A program made the position numbers and the translations under genes. The notes beneath the pieces are model-generated. The model saw nothing but the letters and a program-made list of their open reading frames with translations. It did not search any database and was not told the DNA's origin. A stretch of 64,000 bases of DNA from assembly GCA_020634935.1 (NCBI GenBank), contig JACKAT010000002.1:1-64000 (forward strand), read 5' to 3'. The DNA comes from Anaerolineales bacterium. Its GTDB lineage: Bacteria; Chloroflexota; Anaerolineae; 4572-78; J111. Shown here one piece after another: positions 9,550-18,805 of the stretch. Numbering within the stretch: position 1 is the first letter of the stretch; every line of letters starts with the position of its first letter.

Positions 9550-9574
9550 AAAAACTCCCCGCAGGGGAGTTTTT
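9550..9574 (-). terminator. Rho-independent terminator of the small membrane protein gene
   Basis: Stem aaaaactcccc / ggggagttttt around a gca loop. On the minus strand it follows the stop at 9615 and ends in a T-run. Confidence 0.85.
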
Positions 9575-9614
9575 AATAATTGATATTCTAACTAGACTAA
9601 CTAATTTAACAAAA

Positions 9615-10208
9615 TTAGCTGGTGAGCTTTGGATAAAGCATCCCGCCGATTGAACTCAGCAGGCCCGACACTAATGAGCCAATTAATCCATAAACAATCA
9701 AGGCGCCTATTACCCGGCCGGCCAGCGCGATGGCATCGACAGACAGCCCATAGCTGGCTAACGTAGCCAGCCCTTCAGGGCTAATTTGATTGGCGATACC
9801 CACGCCAAACCCTTCCATCAGCAACCCGAGCGCTGCCAGAAACATAGCGACAACGCCACCAAAAATTCCGGCCCAAAAACCGGCCAGCCAACCAGCTTTG
9901 CCACCTTCGTGGCTGTTCTTAATGCTACTGCCGGCGAAAATTCCGGCCAGCAGCCCTGTGGCTAAACAAACTACCAAGAAACCCGGAATAACTAAAAAGG
10001 CCAGTGAAACAAAGGGTAGATTTTCGGGAGGGGGAATTAACCCGATTAGCATTAAAACCAGGATACCAAAGCCCCCCACCAAGCTGGCCTTGAGACTGGG
10101 GGCTACTAATACCTGTGCTGCTGCTTCGCTTCTTTTACTTTTCCGTTGACGACTGTGGACCGGTGAACTTACTTGCGATTGTCCTGGTCTTTGAGTTGTA
10201 ACCGTCAT
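9615..10208 (-). CDS. Small polytopic membrane protein, unknown function
   Basis: A protein of 197 residues starting MTVTTQRPG. I chose the ATG at 10208, not the upstream in-frame ATG at 10232, because it is preceded by a strong Shine-Dalgarno (AAAGGAG, 6 bases away). After a basic Ser/Lys/Arg-rich N-terminus there are four hydrophobic segments rich in Gly and Ala. One is GILVLMLIGLIPP and another is AGWLAGFWAGIFGGVV. This is a glycophorin-like packing pattern without catalytic residues. It has its own extended -10 promoter and its own terminator, so it is monocistronic. I do not recognise a named family. Confidence 0.7.
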   Translation of the reverse strand: MTVTTQRPGQSQVSSPVHSRQRKSKRSEAAAQVLVAPSLKASLVGGFGILVLMLIGLIPPPENLPFVSLAFLVIPGFLVVCLATGLLAGIFAGSSIKNSHEGGKAGWLAGFWAGIFGGVVAMFLAALGLLMEGFGVGIANQISPEGLATLASYGLSVDAIALAGRVIGALIVYGLIGSLVSGLLSSIGGMLYPKLTS

Positions 10209-10290
10209 TTTATACTCCTTTCCTAAGAACAAGGTTTGATACCGGCAAAATTAGCTAAAAATCGGTATCACCTACGCCATAACGAGGCGG

Positions 10291-10320
10291 ATTATAGCAT
10301 AGTAGCCTACAGTTAGGCAA
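10291..10320 (-). promoter_or_regulatory. Extended -10 promoter of the small membrane protein gene
   Basis: On the minus strand, TTGCCT (10320-10315), an 18-base spacer ending in TGC, then a perfect TATAAT (10296-10291). The predicted start lies about 75 bases before the ATG. Confidence 0.6.
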
Positions 10321-10451
10321 CAATTACTAGGCGATTTGGCCTACGTCATTCTGACATTTAGTATATTATCGAAATATGTTTGTGTCAATTCTCACTAAGT
10401 TGATTTTTGTTGAATTTAGTTGGATTTTATAAAGTTTGTGTTAGTTTTATA

Positions 10452-10480
10452 TTGCCCCTATCCCCTGTTTGTGTTAATAT
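10452..10480 (+). promoter_or_regulatory. Candidate sigma70-type promoter of glgB
   Basis: TTGCCC (10452-10457), a 17-base spacer, then TAATAT (10475-10480), each matching 4 of 6 consensus bases. It lies about 125 bases before glgB, leaving a long AT-rich leader. Confidence 0.4.
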
Positions 10481-10605
10481 ACCCAATTGGTAAATAATTT
10501 GTTACTTTCTCATCATAAATTACGAGAAGTAAATCTTCGTAAAATTCCTTAGTAAAGAAAGAAACAGTTTCACTTTCTTAAAAATTTAGATGTGGTAAAA
10601 GGAAT

Positions 10606-12522
10606 ATGGCACCAAAAAAATCAGAATCCGTACTCATAAGTGACTTTGATAAGTACCTCATCGGCCAAGGCACCCATGAGCGTACATATGAGAAACTCGG
10701 CGCTCATTTGACTGAGTTAGATGGTAAGCAGGGAGTCCACTTTGCGGTTTGGGCTCCTAACGCCCGGCAGGTTAGTATCGTAGGTGATTTCAACGACTGG
10801 CAGCCCGATCGCCACACGATGATGCCCAGCGACAGCGGCATCTGGACCGCGTTTATACCCGAGTTGGGTGAATATACGGTTTATAAATACCATATTGTGC
10901 CCCAATCGGGCGACGGCTTTGATAAGGCTGACCCGTATGGTTTTGGCATGGAGCAGCGGCCAAAAACGGCGTCCGTAGTTATCAATCTTGATCGGTATCA
11001 ATGGGGAGATAGTGACTGGGTTAGTAATCGCAGCCAATATCAAGCTTTTGATAAACCTATCGCTATCTATGAAGTTCATTTAGGCTCTTGGCGCAGACAA
11101 GCTGATGAACAATGGGGGATCCGGTATTTGACCTATCGTGAATTCGCCGACCAATTAATTCCCTACGTGCTGGAGATGGGGTACACCCATATCGAGCTAA
11201 TGCCCGTGGCTGAATATCCGTTCGATGCTTCGTGGGGCTACCAGGTTTTAGGCTTTTTTGCGCCAACTAGCCGATTTGGAACCCCCGAGGATTTTATGTA
11301 TTTTGTAGACAAGTGTCATCAAAATAAAATCGGCGTCATTTTAGACTGGGTCCCCGCTCACTTTCCTAAAGATGGAGCCGGTTTGAACTATTTTGATGGT
11401 ACTCACCTTTACTCCCACTCCGACCCTCGCAAAGGCGAGCATCAAGACTGGGGTACGTTGATCTTTAATTATGACCGCCACGAAGTCAGGTCATTTTTGA
11501 TTTCCAACGCGCTGTTTTGGATTGATAAGTATCACATCGATGGGCTGCGCGTCGATGCCGTAGCTTCGATGTTGTACTTGGATTATTCTCGTGAGGAAGG
11601 CCAATGGGTTCCCAATGAATATGGCGGCCGGGAAAACCTGGGCGCCATCAGCTTTTTGCGGTCCATGAATGAAACCGTCCACGTCAATTTCCCTGGCGTT
11701 TTGACCGTGGCTGAGGAATCGACGGCCTGGCCGATGGTTTCTCGTCCGCCTTACATGGGCGGTTTGGGCTTCAGCTTAAAGTGGAACATGGGCTGGATGC
11801 ACGATACCTTAAGTTACATGAGTAAAGAGTCTATCCATAGAAAATATCACCACAATGATTTAACCTTTAGCCTGCTGTATGCCTTCAATGAAAATTTTGT
11901 TCTGCCGCTTTCCCATGATGAGGTGGTCCACGGCAAAGGCTCCATTATTAATAAAATGGCGGGTGATGAGTGGCAAAAGTTTGCTAACTTACGGGCTTTT
12001 TATGGCTATTTGTGGGGCCATCCCGGTAAGAAGTTATTGTTTATGGGTAATGAGTTTGCTCAATGGCAAGAATGGGATTATGACACGGCTCTGGAGTGGA
12101 CGGCGCTATCGGCCCCTAACCATCAGGGCATTCAGGTCTTTGTAAAAGATCTCAATCGTACTTACAAAAACGAGCCGGCTATGTATGAAGATGACTTTGA
12201 ATACACCGGCTTTCAATGGATCGATGCCAATGACAGCGATAACAGCGTCTTTTCGTTTATTCGCTTTGCTAAATCGAGTGAAGATTTTGTGGTAATTGTG
12301 TCCAACTTCACGCCGGTGGTTCGCCAAGGTTATCGAATTGGCGTTCATAAGCCGGGTTTCTACCGTGAAATTCTAAACAGCGACTCATCCCATTATTGGG
12401 GCAGTAATGTTGGCAATGGAGGCGGCGTACACACCGAAGACCTTGCCTGCCACGGCCGAGAGTACTCGCTGCTGTTGACGCTACCGCCGCTATCAACTAT
12501 TTGGCTGAAATTGCCAACCTAA
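10606..12522 (+). CDS. glgB: 1,4-alpha-glucan branching enzyme GlgB
   Basis: It forms alpha-1,6 branches in glycogen. The 638 residues hold an N-terminal CBM48 module (VHFAVWAPNARQVSIVGDFN), a GH13 barrel and a C-terminal beta domain. Catalytic features are DGLRVDAVASMLY with the nucleophile Asp at about 317, VAEEST with the acid/base Glu at about 369, and LPLSHDEVVHGKGS with the transition-state Asp at about 438. All are intact. The start ATG follows AAAGGA. It is monocistronic, with a terminator directly after it. glgA lies 12 kb away on the other strand, so the glycogen pathway is split into separate transcripts. Confidence 0.96.
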   Translation: MAPKKSESVLISDFDKYLIGQGTHERTYEKLGAHLTELDGKQGVHFAVWAPNARQVSIVGDFNDWQPDRHTMMPSDSGIWTAFIPELGEYTVYKYHIVPQSGDGFDKADPYGFGMEQRPKTASVVINLDRYQWGDSDWVSNRSQYQAFDKPIAIYEVHLGSWRRQADEQWGIRYLTYREFADQLIPYVLEMGYTHIELMPVAEYPFDASWGYQVLGFFAPTSRFGTPEDFMYFVDKCHQNKIGVILDWVPAHFPKDGAGLNYFDGTHLYSHSDPRKGEHQDWGTLIFNYDRHEVRSFLISNALFWIDKYHIDGLRVDAVASMLYLDYSREEGQWVPNEYGGRENLGAISFLRSMNETVHVNFPGVLTVAEESTAWPMVSRPPYMGGLGFSLKWNMGWMHDTLSYMSKESIHRKYHHNDLTFSLLYAFNENFVLPLSHDEVVHGKGSIINKMAGDEWQKFANLRAFYGYLWGHPGKKLLFMGNEFAQWQEWDYDTALEWTALSAPNHQGIQVFVKDLNRTYKNEPAMYEDDFEYTGFQWIDANDSDNSVFSFIRFAKSSEDFVVIVSNFTPVVRQGYRIGVHKPGFYREILNSDSSHYWGSNVGNGGGVHTEDLACHGREYSLLLTLPPLSTIWLKLPT

Positions 12523-12527
12523 AATCA

Positions 12528-12554
12528 AGCCCCCGGCAACAACGGGGGCTTTTT
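12528..12554 (+). terminator. Rho-independent terminator of glgB
   Basis: An 8-bp perfect stem agcccccg / cgggggct with a 7-base loop and a T-run, 6 bases after the stop codon. Confidence 0.9.
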
Positions 12555-12595
12555 AATAACCTTAAATATTTTTATTTATGCTATAACACCAGAAT

Positions 12596-13114
12596 TTAGT
12601 CGTCATACTTGAGTAGAGAGAAAATATCGTACCCTTGGAGCTTGTCACGGCCGTTAAGAAAACTCAGTTCGATCACAAACGCTAGCCCAACCACTTCACC
12701 CCCCAGCTTATCAATTAAACTGCACGTCGCCGATGCCGTGCCGCCCGTGGCCAGCAAGTCATCGACGATGACCACCCGCTGGCCCTTTTCGATGGCATCA
12801 ATATGAACTTCCAGGGTATTGCTGCCATACTCTAAATCATAACTGGCCGAAATGGTTTCCGCCGGTAATTTACCCGGTTTCCGAATGGGTACAAAGCCGG
12901 TCCCCAATTGATACGCCAGCGGCATTCCAAAAATAAAGCCCCGCGACTCAATTCCAACCACCATATCGATTCTTTTGTCCTGGTAATACCGGGTGAGTTG
13001 ATCGATGCTCTCTTTAAGAGCCGTTGGATTTTTGAGCAAGGTCGTAATATCATAGAATAGGATTCCCCCTATCGGGAAATCGGGTACACTGCGAATAGTA
13101 TTGGCGAGATCCAT
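12596..13114 (-). CDS. apt: Adenine phosphoribosyltransferase
   Basis: It converts adenine and PRPP to AMP and pyrophosphate (purine salvage). I place the start at the ATG at 13114 (MDLANTIRSVPDFP) because Apt proteins normally begin there and an AGGA lies upstream. The longer frame to 13168 adds 18 residues with no family counterpart. The 172-residue form has the PRPP-binding VVIVDDLLATGGTA at about 114-127 and the base-binding region GIESRGFIFG. The length fits the family (about 170-180). It links with the nucleoside transporter and cytosine deaminase at the far end of the window as salvage functions. Confidence 0.93.
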   Translation of the reverse strand: MDLANTIRSVPDFPIGGILFYDITTLLKNPTALKESIDQLTRYYQDKRIDMVVGIESRGFIFGMPLAYQLGTGFVPIRKPGKLPAETISASYDLEYGSNTLEVHIDAIEKGQRVVIVDDLLATGGTASATCSLIDKLGGEVVGLAFVIELSFLNGRDKLQGYDIFSLLKYDD

Positions 13115-13228
13115 GATTGTTCCTGCTTTCAGAAAAATGACTAAAATTTCTACAACTGAGTTATTCAATCGGGCCGATTTTAGCAGAACCCCTTAGAATG
13201 GGCAAGTACTACAAAATTGCCCTACTCA

Positions 13229-13237
13229 TGGTATAAT
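13229..13237 (+). promoter_or_regulatory. Extended -10 promoter of the 13.3-18.7 kb operon
   Basis: TG-G-TATAAT (13229-13237), with TATAAT perfect and no good -35 at the normal distance. The predicted start is about 13244, giving a leader of about 28 bases. Confidence 0.6.
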
Positions 13238-13271
13238 ACCAGCACATTCTGGCTTTAAGAGTTCACCTGGC

Positions 13272-14624
13272 ATGATATTACTACGTAAATTATTACAAAT
13301 AGGGTTTATCAGTGTAATAGGGACAGCGGCTATCCTGTTTACTGCTTGCCAACAGGCCACATCCAACGCCGAGATCGACCCCCTAATTGTGACTGTACCG
13401 GTAACACATACTAGCCAACCCAATCAAACTCCATCGGTTATCACTCCGACCCCAATCGTTGAACCATTAACTGAAGGGCAGCCTATGACCTTAACCTTCT
13501 GGACAGTGGAGCCGATTTCATATTTAGCCGAGGAGGCTATAGATGGTTTTGTTGAAAATAACTTACGCCAATTTGAACGGGATAACCCAACCGTTTCAGT
13601 TGAACTTCAGGTTAAGAAAACGACCGGAAAAGGTGGCGTGCTAGATTTTTTAAGAACAGCCGGTCAGGTGGCTCCGGCTATTTTACCTGATGTGGCTATC
13701 TTAAATGCGGTTGATCTTAATCAAGCTCAGACAGAGGGATTGGTTCAATCTCTAGATGGCCGCCTCGACCGTTCGATTGTCCAGGACCTGCTGCCGGCAG
13801 CACGCCGAATGGGCACAGTGAATGGCTCTTTAGTTGGGGTGCCTTTGGGTTTGGAAATGGAACATACTGTTTATAACACCCTTGTTTTTACGGATACCCC
13901 CATTCTTTGGAGCGATATTATTAGCAAAAACAGTCGCTATCTTTTCCCGGCCAAAGGCAACAATGGAGTAGTAAATGATGCCACTTTGGCTCAGTATTAC
14001 TCGGCCGGAGGAGTGTTTCAGGACGATGAAGGTAAACCAAAAATTGACGAGCTGGTTTTAAGAAGCGTTCTGACCTTTTATCAGCAAGCCAGAGATCAAG
14101 GTTTCATCGATGCTTCTCTTTTGGAAGCCGCCACTACCGAGGACATTTGGCCCTTTTACTTAGAAATTCCGGCCGGTTTGTCTCAGGTTAGCGTTAAACA
14201 ATTTTTGGCCGAGCGCCAAGGGTTGGTTGATAGCGATTTTGCCGCTGTACCCATTTCAAGTGCAACTGCTACGCCGATTTCGGTCATGCACGGTTGGGTT
14301 TTCGTCTTGGTTACCAAGGATGTCAACCGTCAGGCAGCGGCGTTGAAATTAATTGAGTCATTTCTATCAACGCATAACAATGTTAGCTGGAATACCATCA
14401 ATCACTCGATTCCTACTCGTGACTCGGCTTTCCAGCAAATTGCCAAGGATGATCCGTACTGGGTTTTTCTGGGTGAGCAACTAAACACAGCCCGCCCCGA
14501 GCCGCGTTTTACCGGCTATGATCGTATTGGCCGAATTATCCAACAAGCTGTAGAACAAGTTTTACGAGGCGAGGCGACCGCCGAAGAAGCCGCCGCTACC
14601 GCTGTAGATGCCTTAACCCAATAA
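13272..14624 (+). CDS. ABC transporter substrate-binding lipoprotein (sugar type, family 1)
   Basis: A protein of 450 residues. A signal sequence with lipobox LFTAC (Cys26) predicts a lipid-anchored extracellular protein. A Thr/Pro-rich spacer leads into a solute-binding fold (PMTLTFWTVEPI start, FERDNPTVSVELQVKKT, ILPDVAILNAVDL). These are hallmarks of family 1 sugar/glycerol-phosphate binding proteins. No permease or ATPase accompanies it. It is followed after 5 bases by glycerate kinase, suggesting a carbohydrate-acid related ligand. The start has no clear Shine-Dalgarno. The ligand is unknown, and the protein could be a sensor-type orphan receptor. Confidence 0.85.
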   Translation: MILLRKLLQIGFISVIGTAAILFTACQQATSNAEIDPLIVTVPVTHTSQPNQTPSVITPTPIVEPLTEGQPMTLTFWTVEPISYLAEEAIDGFVENNLRQFERDNPTVSVELQVKKTTGKGGVLDFLRTAGQVAPAILPDVAILNAVDLNQAQTEGLVQSLDGRLDRSIVQDLLPAARRMGTVNGSLVGVPLGLEMEHTVYNTLVFTDTPILWSDIISKNSRYLFPAKGNNGVVNDATLAQYYSAGGVFQDDEGKPKIDELVLRSVLTFYQQARDQGFIDASLLEAATTEDIWPFYLEIPAGLSQVSVKQFLAERQGLVDSDFAAVPISSATATPISVMHGWVFVLVTKDVNRQAAALKLIESFLSTHNNVSWNTINHSIPTRDSAFQQIAKDDPYWVFLGEQLNTARPEPRFTGYDRIGRIIQQAVEQVLRGEATAEEAAATAVDALTQ

Positions 14625-14629
14625 TCACG

Positions 14630-15955
14630 ATGAAAGAAACGTTTGAGCCGCGCCAGGCTGCCTGGCAAATTATTCACCACGCGCTCGAAGCCGTAGACCC
14701 GGCCAAGGCCGTTAATAACTATTTCGATGCCCATCCTGACGTTGTCGACTATATCAAATCGACGCCGGGTCGACTTTTTGTTGTTGGAGCCGGTAAGGCC
14801 GGTACGCCGATGGCTGCCGCTGCCTCTCAACGATTTGGCTCCAAAATTGCCGCTGGCCAGATGATTGTCAAATATGATCATACCAGCGGCCAGGCCGATG
14901 TCCTTGATCAGATCGCCATTAGTGAGGCCGGTCATCCGGTTCCCGATCAGGCCGGTTTTTTAGCCGCGCAGGCTATGGCCCACCTCCTCGATCAGACTCG
15001 CGAGGATGATGTTGTGTTGTGTCTAATTTCCGGGGGTGGTTCAGCCCTACTAACCCTGCCGGCTGAGGGCTTGTCTTTAACCGATTTGCAGGAAACCACT
15101 CAGGCTTTGCTGGCGGCCGGAGCCACTATTAACGAGATTAATACTATCCGAAAGCATTTGTCGGCTGTCAAAGGTGGCGGTTTGGCTCGTTTGGCGGCCC
15201 CTGCCCAGGTTTACGCCTTGATTCTATCCGATGTGGTTGGTGATCCGCTGGAGATTATCGCCTCCGGTCCCACCGTACCCGATCCCTCCACCTTCGCCGA
15301 TACCTGGGCGATTGTGGCCCAGTATAATCTAGAGACTACTCTGCCTGAACCGGTCATCCGGCGCTTACAAGCCGGTCTGACCGGCGCTATTCCCGATACG
15401 CCCGATCAGCATGATCCCTTGTTCAATCGGGTAACCAATGCCATTATCGGCAGCAACCGCATCGCCGCGCGCGCCGCGGTTGCTGCGGCTCAGATAGCCG
15501 GTTTTAATGCCCAACTCTTGACCACGTTTGTCGAAGGCGAAGCGCGTGAGGTAGCGCGCGTTATGGCCGGGTTAGCCAAAGGGCTGGCTAAAGACGAGGG
15601 TATCGCCCGCCCGGCCTGTCTGGTTTTGGGCGGCGAAACCACCGTAACCCTTCGCGGCAACGGTCAGGGCGGGCGCAACCAGGAGATGGCCCTGGCCGCA
15701 GCCATTGCGCTGCACGGCTGGGATAACACCCTGATCGTTTGCCTGGGTACCGACGGTACTGATGGCCCCACCGATGCGGCCGGGGCGTTTGCCTTTGGCG
15801 TTACTATAGCCAAAGCCGAAAAGTTAGGGCTGGAGGCCGTGGATTTTCTCCATCGTAACGACGCCTATAACTTCTTTAGCGCCTTGGATGATCTGATCAT
15901 CACCGGCCCAACTAATACTAATGTTAATGATTTGACGTTTATTCTGGTGTGGTAG
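14630..15955 (+). CDS. Glycerate 2-kinase (DUF4147/MOFRL family)
   Basis: It phosphorylates D-glycerate with ATP to 2-phosphoglycerate. Its 441 residues carry the family signatures: FVVGAGKAGTPMA near the start, CLISGGGSALLTLPAEGL, TIRKHLSAVKGGGLA and SDVVGDPLEIIASGPT. The C-terminal MOFRL domain has LGGETTVTLRGNGQGGRNQE and LGTDGTDGPTDAAGA. The catalytic Lys in IRKHLSAVKGG is present. It is second in the operon, 5 bases after the binding lipoprotein, and its 3' end overlaps the next gene by 7 bases. Glycerate could come from glyoxylate metabolism or from hydrolysis of glycosylglycerates, which would fit the adjacent glycosyltransferase. Confidence 0.93.
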   Translation: MKETFEPRQAAWQIIHHALEAVDPAKAVNNYFDAHPDVVDYIKSTPGRLFVVGAGKAGTPMAAAASQRFGSKIAAGQMIVKYDHTSGQADVLDQIAISEAGHPVPDQAGFLAAQAMAHLLDQTREDDVVLCLISGGGSALLTLPAEGLSLTDLQETTQALLAAGATINEINTIRKHLSAVKGGGLARLAAPAQVYALILSDVVGDPLEIIASGPTVPDPSTFADTWAIVAQYNLETTLPEPVIRRLQAGLTGAIPDTPDQHDPLFNRVTNAIIGSNRIAARAAVAAAQIAGFNAQLLTTFVEGEAREVARVMAGLAKGLAKDEGIARPACLVLGGETTVTLRGNGQGGRNQEMALAAAIALHGWDNTLIVCLGTDGTDGPTDAAGAFAFGVTIAKAEKLGLEAVDFLHRNDAYNFFSALDDLIITGPTNTNVNDLTFILVW

Positions 15956-17244
15956 TCAACGGCTCTATGTATCCCCCAATTCTGCGCCCCAAAGCCCAAC
16001 GACAATTGAAAAGTATTGAGCGAGCCGATCTGGTTATCGGCTTACCCAGCTACAATAATCCCCAACAAGCTGCCCATGTTACTCACGTGGCGCTTAAAGG
16101 GTTGCGCCAATATTATCCTCACCTGCGTACGGTTCTGGTTAATGCGGATGCCGGTTTGAAAGCCACAACTCGTCAAGCGATTATTGCTCAAGCTAGCCGT
16201 AACGGCCACAACAGTCACATCGTTAGCAGTCGCTATGAAGGTATGTTCGGGCAGGGCAGTGCTTGCGCGGCCTTACTCGATGCGGCGTTAGCCTTGGATG
16301 CTAAAGCGATTATCATTTTAGATAGCTACAGCCACGGCATCACTCCCAATTGGATCGCCGGCCTGGCTCATCTGATTCTGGAAGACAAAGCGGACTTGGT
16401 GCTGCCGCGCTACCGGCGCTGGTTGTCAGCCGATGGGATCTTAAATGACTTGATCGCTTATCCCTTACTCAGGGCACTATATGGAAAAAGCATTCGCCAT
16501 CCGATGGCCTCTGATTTTGCGCTCTCGCCTCAATTAGCCACGGCCATTTTGGATGAGGATGTGTGGGGTACCGCCGTGGCAAAATTAGGATTTTCACCCT
16601 GGTTGGTTTCGTATGGAGTGGTGGCCGGCTGGCGGGTGGCTCAATCGGCCTTGGGTGAGAAAGTTGTCGCGCCAGAAACGGCTTCCCGAGCTCAAAATAA
16701 AAAAGTAGCGGTGCAGTTCCAGCGATGTTTTCAAGATACAACCAGCGTTTTATTTGGTTTGTTGGCTCAAACCAAAAGCTGCTGGCAGGCCATTGATACT
16801 GTTCATTCAATTCCAACCCTAACGCATTTTGCTTCAGAAGTTTCTTCAGATGACATCGAGCTTGAAGATACGGTTCGTTTGCTTGACAATCTGGCTCTAG
16901 GCTGGATAGAATATAGAAGACTATGGCAAACGGCACTTGCCCCGGATAATCTGACCCATATTGAAGCCCTCGCTTCGCTCCCACCTGACCGATTTCATTT
17001 TCCCGCTGACCTGTGGGCCAAAACTATTTACGATTTCGCCACGGTGTTCAACAAAGGAGAAATTGACCCAAATCAGATTGTCGACTCACTCTATCCTCTT
17101 TATCAGGGACGCAAAGCGGCATTTTCCCAAGAGGTGGCCGGGTTGGCCTTTGTTGGCCGCGAAGGCACGGTTGCCGCTCAGGCTGTCGAGTTTGAGGAAA
17201 CCAGACCTTATTTAAAGAAACGCTGGCAATCCTACCGTTTATAA
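15949..17244 (+). CDS. GT-A type glycosyltransferase-like protein, glucosyl/mannosylglycerate synthase-like, altered DxD
   Basis: A protein of 431 residues. It has a Rossmann-type start (ADLVIGLPSYNNPQQ, VLVNADAG), then AKAIIILDSYSHGITPNWI and IAYPLLRALYGKSIRHPMASDF. The layout matches family 2/81 glycosyltransferases that make glycosylglycerates. In those the corresponding sites usually read DSD or DAD and RQPIGGDF. Here the metal-binding DxD is DSY and the second motif is RHPMASDF, so activity may be lost or changed. The GTG start at 15949 overlaps the kinase stop; ATG at 15967 is an alternative. Operon partners (glycerate kinase, phosphohexomutase) support a glycosylglycerate link, but the substrate is unproven. 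Confidence 0.65.
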   Translation: MVVNGSMYPPILRPKAQRQLKSIERADLVIGLPSYNNPQQAAHVTHVALKGLRQYYPHLRTVLVNADAGLKATTRQAIIAQASRNGHNSHIVSSRYEGMFGQGSACAALLDAALALDAKAIIILDSYSHGITPNWIAGLAHLILEDKADLVLPRYRRWLSADGILNDLIAYPLLRALYGKSIRHPMASDFALSPQLATAILDEDVWGTAVAKLGFSPWLVSYGVVAGWRVAQSALGEKVVAPETASRAQNKKVAVQFQRCFQDTTSVLFGLLAQTKSCWQAIDTVHSIPTLTHFASEVSSDDIELEDTVRLLDNLALGWIEYRRLWQTALAPDNLTHIEALASLPPDRFHFPADLWAKTIYDFATVFNKGEIDPNQIVDSLYPLYQGRKAAFSQEVAGLAFVGREGTVAAQAVEFEETRPYLKKRWQSYRL

Positions 17245-17281
17245 CATCCCAAACTATCATAAAATCAAACAGGAGAAAAAT

Positions 17282-18715
17282 ATGACCATTAAATTTGGTA
17301 CCGATGGTTGGCGGGCCGTTATTGCCGAAACATTTACCTTCGAGAACCTAAGAATTGTCAGCCAGGCGATGGCCGATTACCTGTTAGAGGCCCACAGTAC
17401 TGAGCCAAATCTAAGCATTGTAATTGGCTTTGATACCCGCTTCCTCTCGGATCGTTTCGCGGCTGAGGTTGCTAGAGTGATGGCCGCTAACGGTATCACG
17501 GCCTACCTGGCTCGAGCTGATGCTCCCACCCCGGCTATCAGCTACAACATTGTTCATAAAAAGGCTGTGGGTGGCGTTATGATTACCGCCAGCCACAATC
17601 CACCTCGCTACAACGGCTTCAAAGTCAAAGCCGCGTACGGCGGCGCCGCCTCTAAGCTGCAGATTGCCGCTATCGAGCGGAAATTATCGAGCATCCACGA
17701 GCGCATCGGCGCTAACTTGATGGATTTTCAGAAGGCACAGGAGCAGGGCCTCATCGAGAAATTTGATCCCGCCTGGCCCTACTATGAGCATTTGACCACT
17801 AACCTGATCAACATGGATACTATCCACAATGGTGAATTGGCCGTTGTGGTTGACTCAATGTATGGTTCCGGACGCGGGGTGTTTGGCGAGGTGGTCTCGC
17901 GCACCCGAACTAAAATTCATGAACTGCATCATGATTTGCATCCCGGTTTTGGGGGCGTTCACCCCGAACCGTTAGCTAAAAATCTAAAGGCCTTGATCGC
18001 CACTGTGCAAAACGAAAATGCTCACTTAGGAGTTGCCACCGACGGCGATGCCGACCGCATTGGAGCGGTAGATGATCGGGGGAATTTTGTCGATCCCCAT
18101 ACGATTATGGCGTTATCGGCGCGGTATTTAGTTGAGCGACGTGGGTTGTCGGGGGCCATTGCCAAGACGATTAGCAGTACTTTAATGCTCAATCGTTTGG
18201 CCAAAAAATATGGATTAGCTTTACACGAAACCCCGGTGGGTTTTGACATCATTGCCGAATTAATGATCAATGATGATATTTTATTAGGTGGGGAAGAATC
18301 CGGCAGTATCAGTGTTAAGGGGCATATTCCGGAAGGCGATGGGATTTTAATGGGCTTGCTGCTCATGGAAATTGTCGCCGATGCCGGTGTTCCGCTGTCT
18401 GAGTTAATTGCCGATTTACAACGAAATTTTGGCCCAACCTGCTACAAGCGCGATGATCTTCGCCTTAAGACGTTTGTAGAAAAATCGGAGATGGTTAATA
18501 AACTTGTAACGAATGCGCCCCAGACTATCGCGGGAGAGACGGTTATTAAAGTTGACTCTTATGACGGGGTTAAATATCACCTGGCCGATGATAGCTGGCT
18601 CTTGATTCGGCCGTCAGGGACAGAACCCGTGTTAAGGCTATACGCCGAAGCCAGCGATGGCCGGGCCGTAGAGGCTATGCTGCTTAAAGGGCGAGAATTG
18701 GCCGGGATTGATTGA
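17282..18715 (+). CDS. Alpha-D-phosphohexomutase (phosphoglucomutase/phosphomannomutase)
   Basis: It interconverts hexose 1- and 6-phosphates. The 477 residues contain the phosphoserine loop TASHNP (Ser104), the metal loop DGDADR (about 254), the sugar-specificity loop GEESGS (about 337) and the phosphate-binding RPSGTEP (about 443). All four sites are intact. The GEESGS loop suits gluco- and mannosugars, so substrate preference cannot be set from sequence. A good Shine-Dalgarno (AGGAG) precedes the ATG. It is last in the operon and would supply hexose 1-phosphate for nucleotide sugars, glycogen or the adjacent glycosyltransferase. Confidence 0.93.
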   Translation: MTIKFGTDGWRAVIAETFTFENLRIVSQAMADYLLEAHSTEPNLSIVIGFDTRFLSDRFAAEVARVMAANGITAYLARADAPTPAISYNIVHKKAVGGVMITASHNPPRYNGFKVKAAYGGAASKLQIAAIERKLSSIHERIGANLMDFQKAQEQGLIEKFDPAWPYYEHLTTNLINMDTIHNGELAVVVDSMYGSGRGVFGEVVSRTRTKIHELHHDLHPGFGGVHPEPLAKNLKALIATVQNENAHLGVATDGDADRIGAVDDRGNFVDPHTIMALSARYLVERRGLSGAIAKTISSTLMLNRLAKKYGLALHETPVGFDIIAELMINDDILLGGEESGSISVKGHIPEGDGILMGLLLMEIVADAGVPLSELIADLQRNFGPTCYKRDDLRLKTFVEKSEMVNKLVTNAPQTIAGETVIKVDSYDGVKYHLADDSWLLIRPSGTEPVLRLYAEASDGRAVEAMLLKGRELAGID

Positions 18716-18721
18716 TATCGA

Positions 18722-18753
18722 AAACGCCGCTCACCATTGAGCGGCGTTTCTTT
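18722..18753 (+). terminator. Rho-independent terminator after the phosphohexomutase
   Basis: A 12-bp perfect stem (aaacgccgctca / tgagcggcgttt) with loop ccat, followed by cttttg. Confidence 0.88.
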
Positions 18754-18770
18754 TGATTTGAGCGAGGTAC

Positions 18771-18788
18771 GACAAACTTAAGTTTGTC
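18771..18788. repeat. Short perfect palindrome, member of the ACAAA hairpin family
   Basis: gacaaacttaagtttgtc, 18 bp fully self-complementary and followed by ctcca. It has the same scaffold as the elements at 29569, 29649 and 40971. Confidence 0.6.
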
Positions 18789-18805
18789 CTCCAAATTTTG
18801 GTAAA

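Larger units (their letters stand above)
10209..10605. other. AT-rich divergent promoter region
   Basis: 397 bases between divergent genes. It holds the two promoters listed separately. The stretch 10321-10451 is AT-rich with no coding signal and no strong repeat that I can see. Confidence 0.6.
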
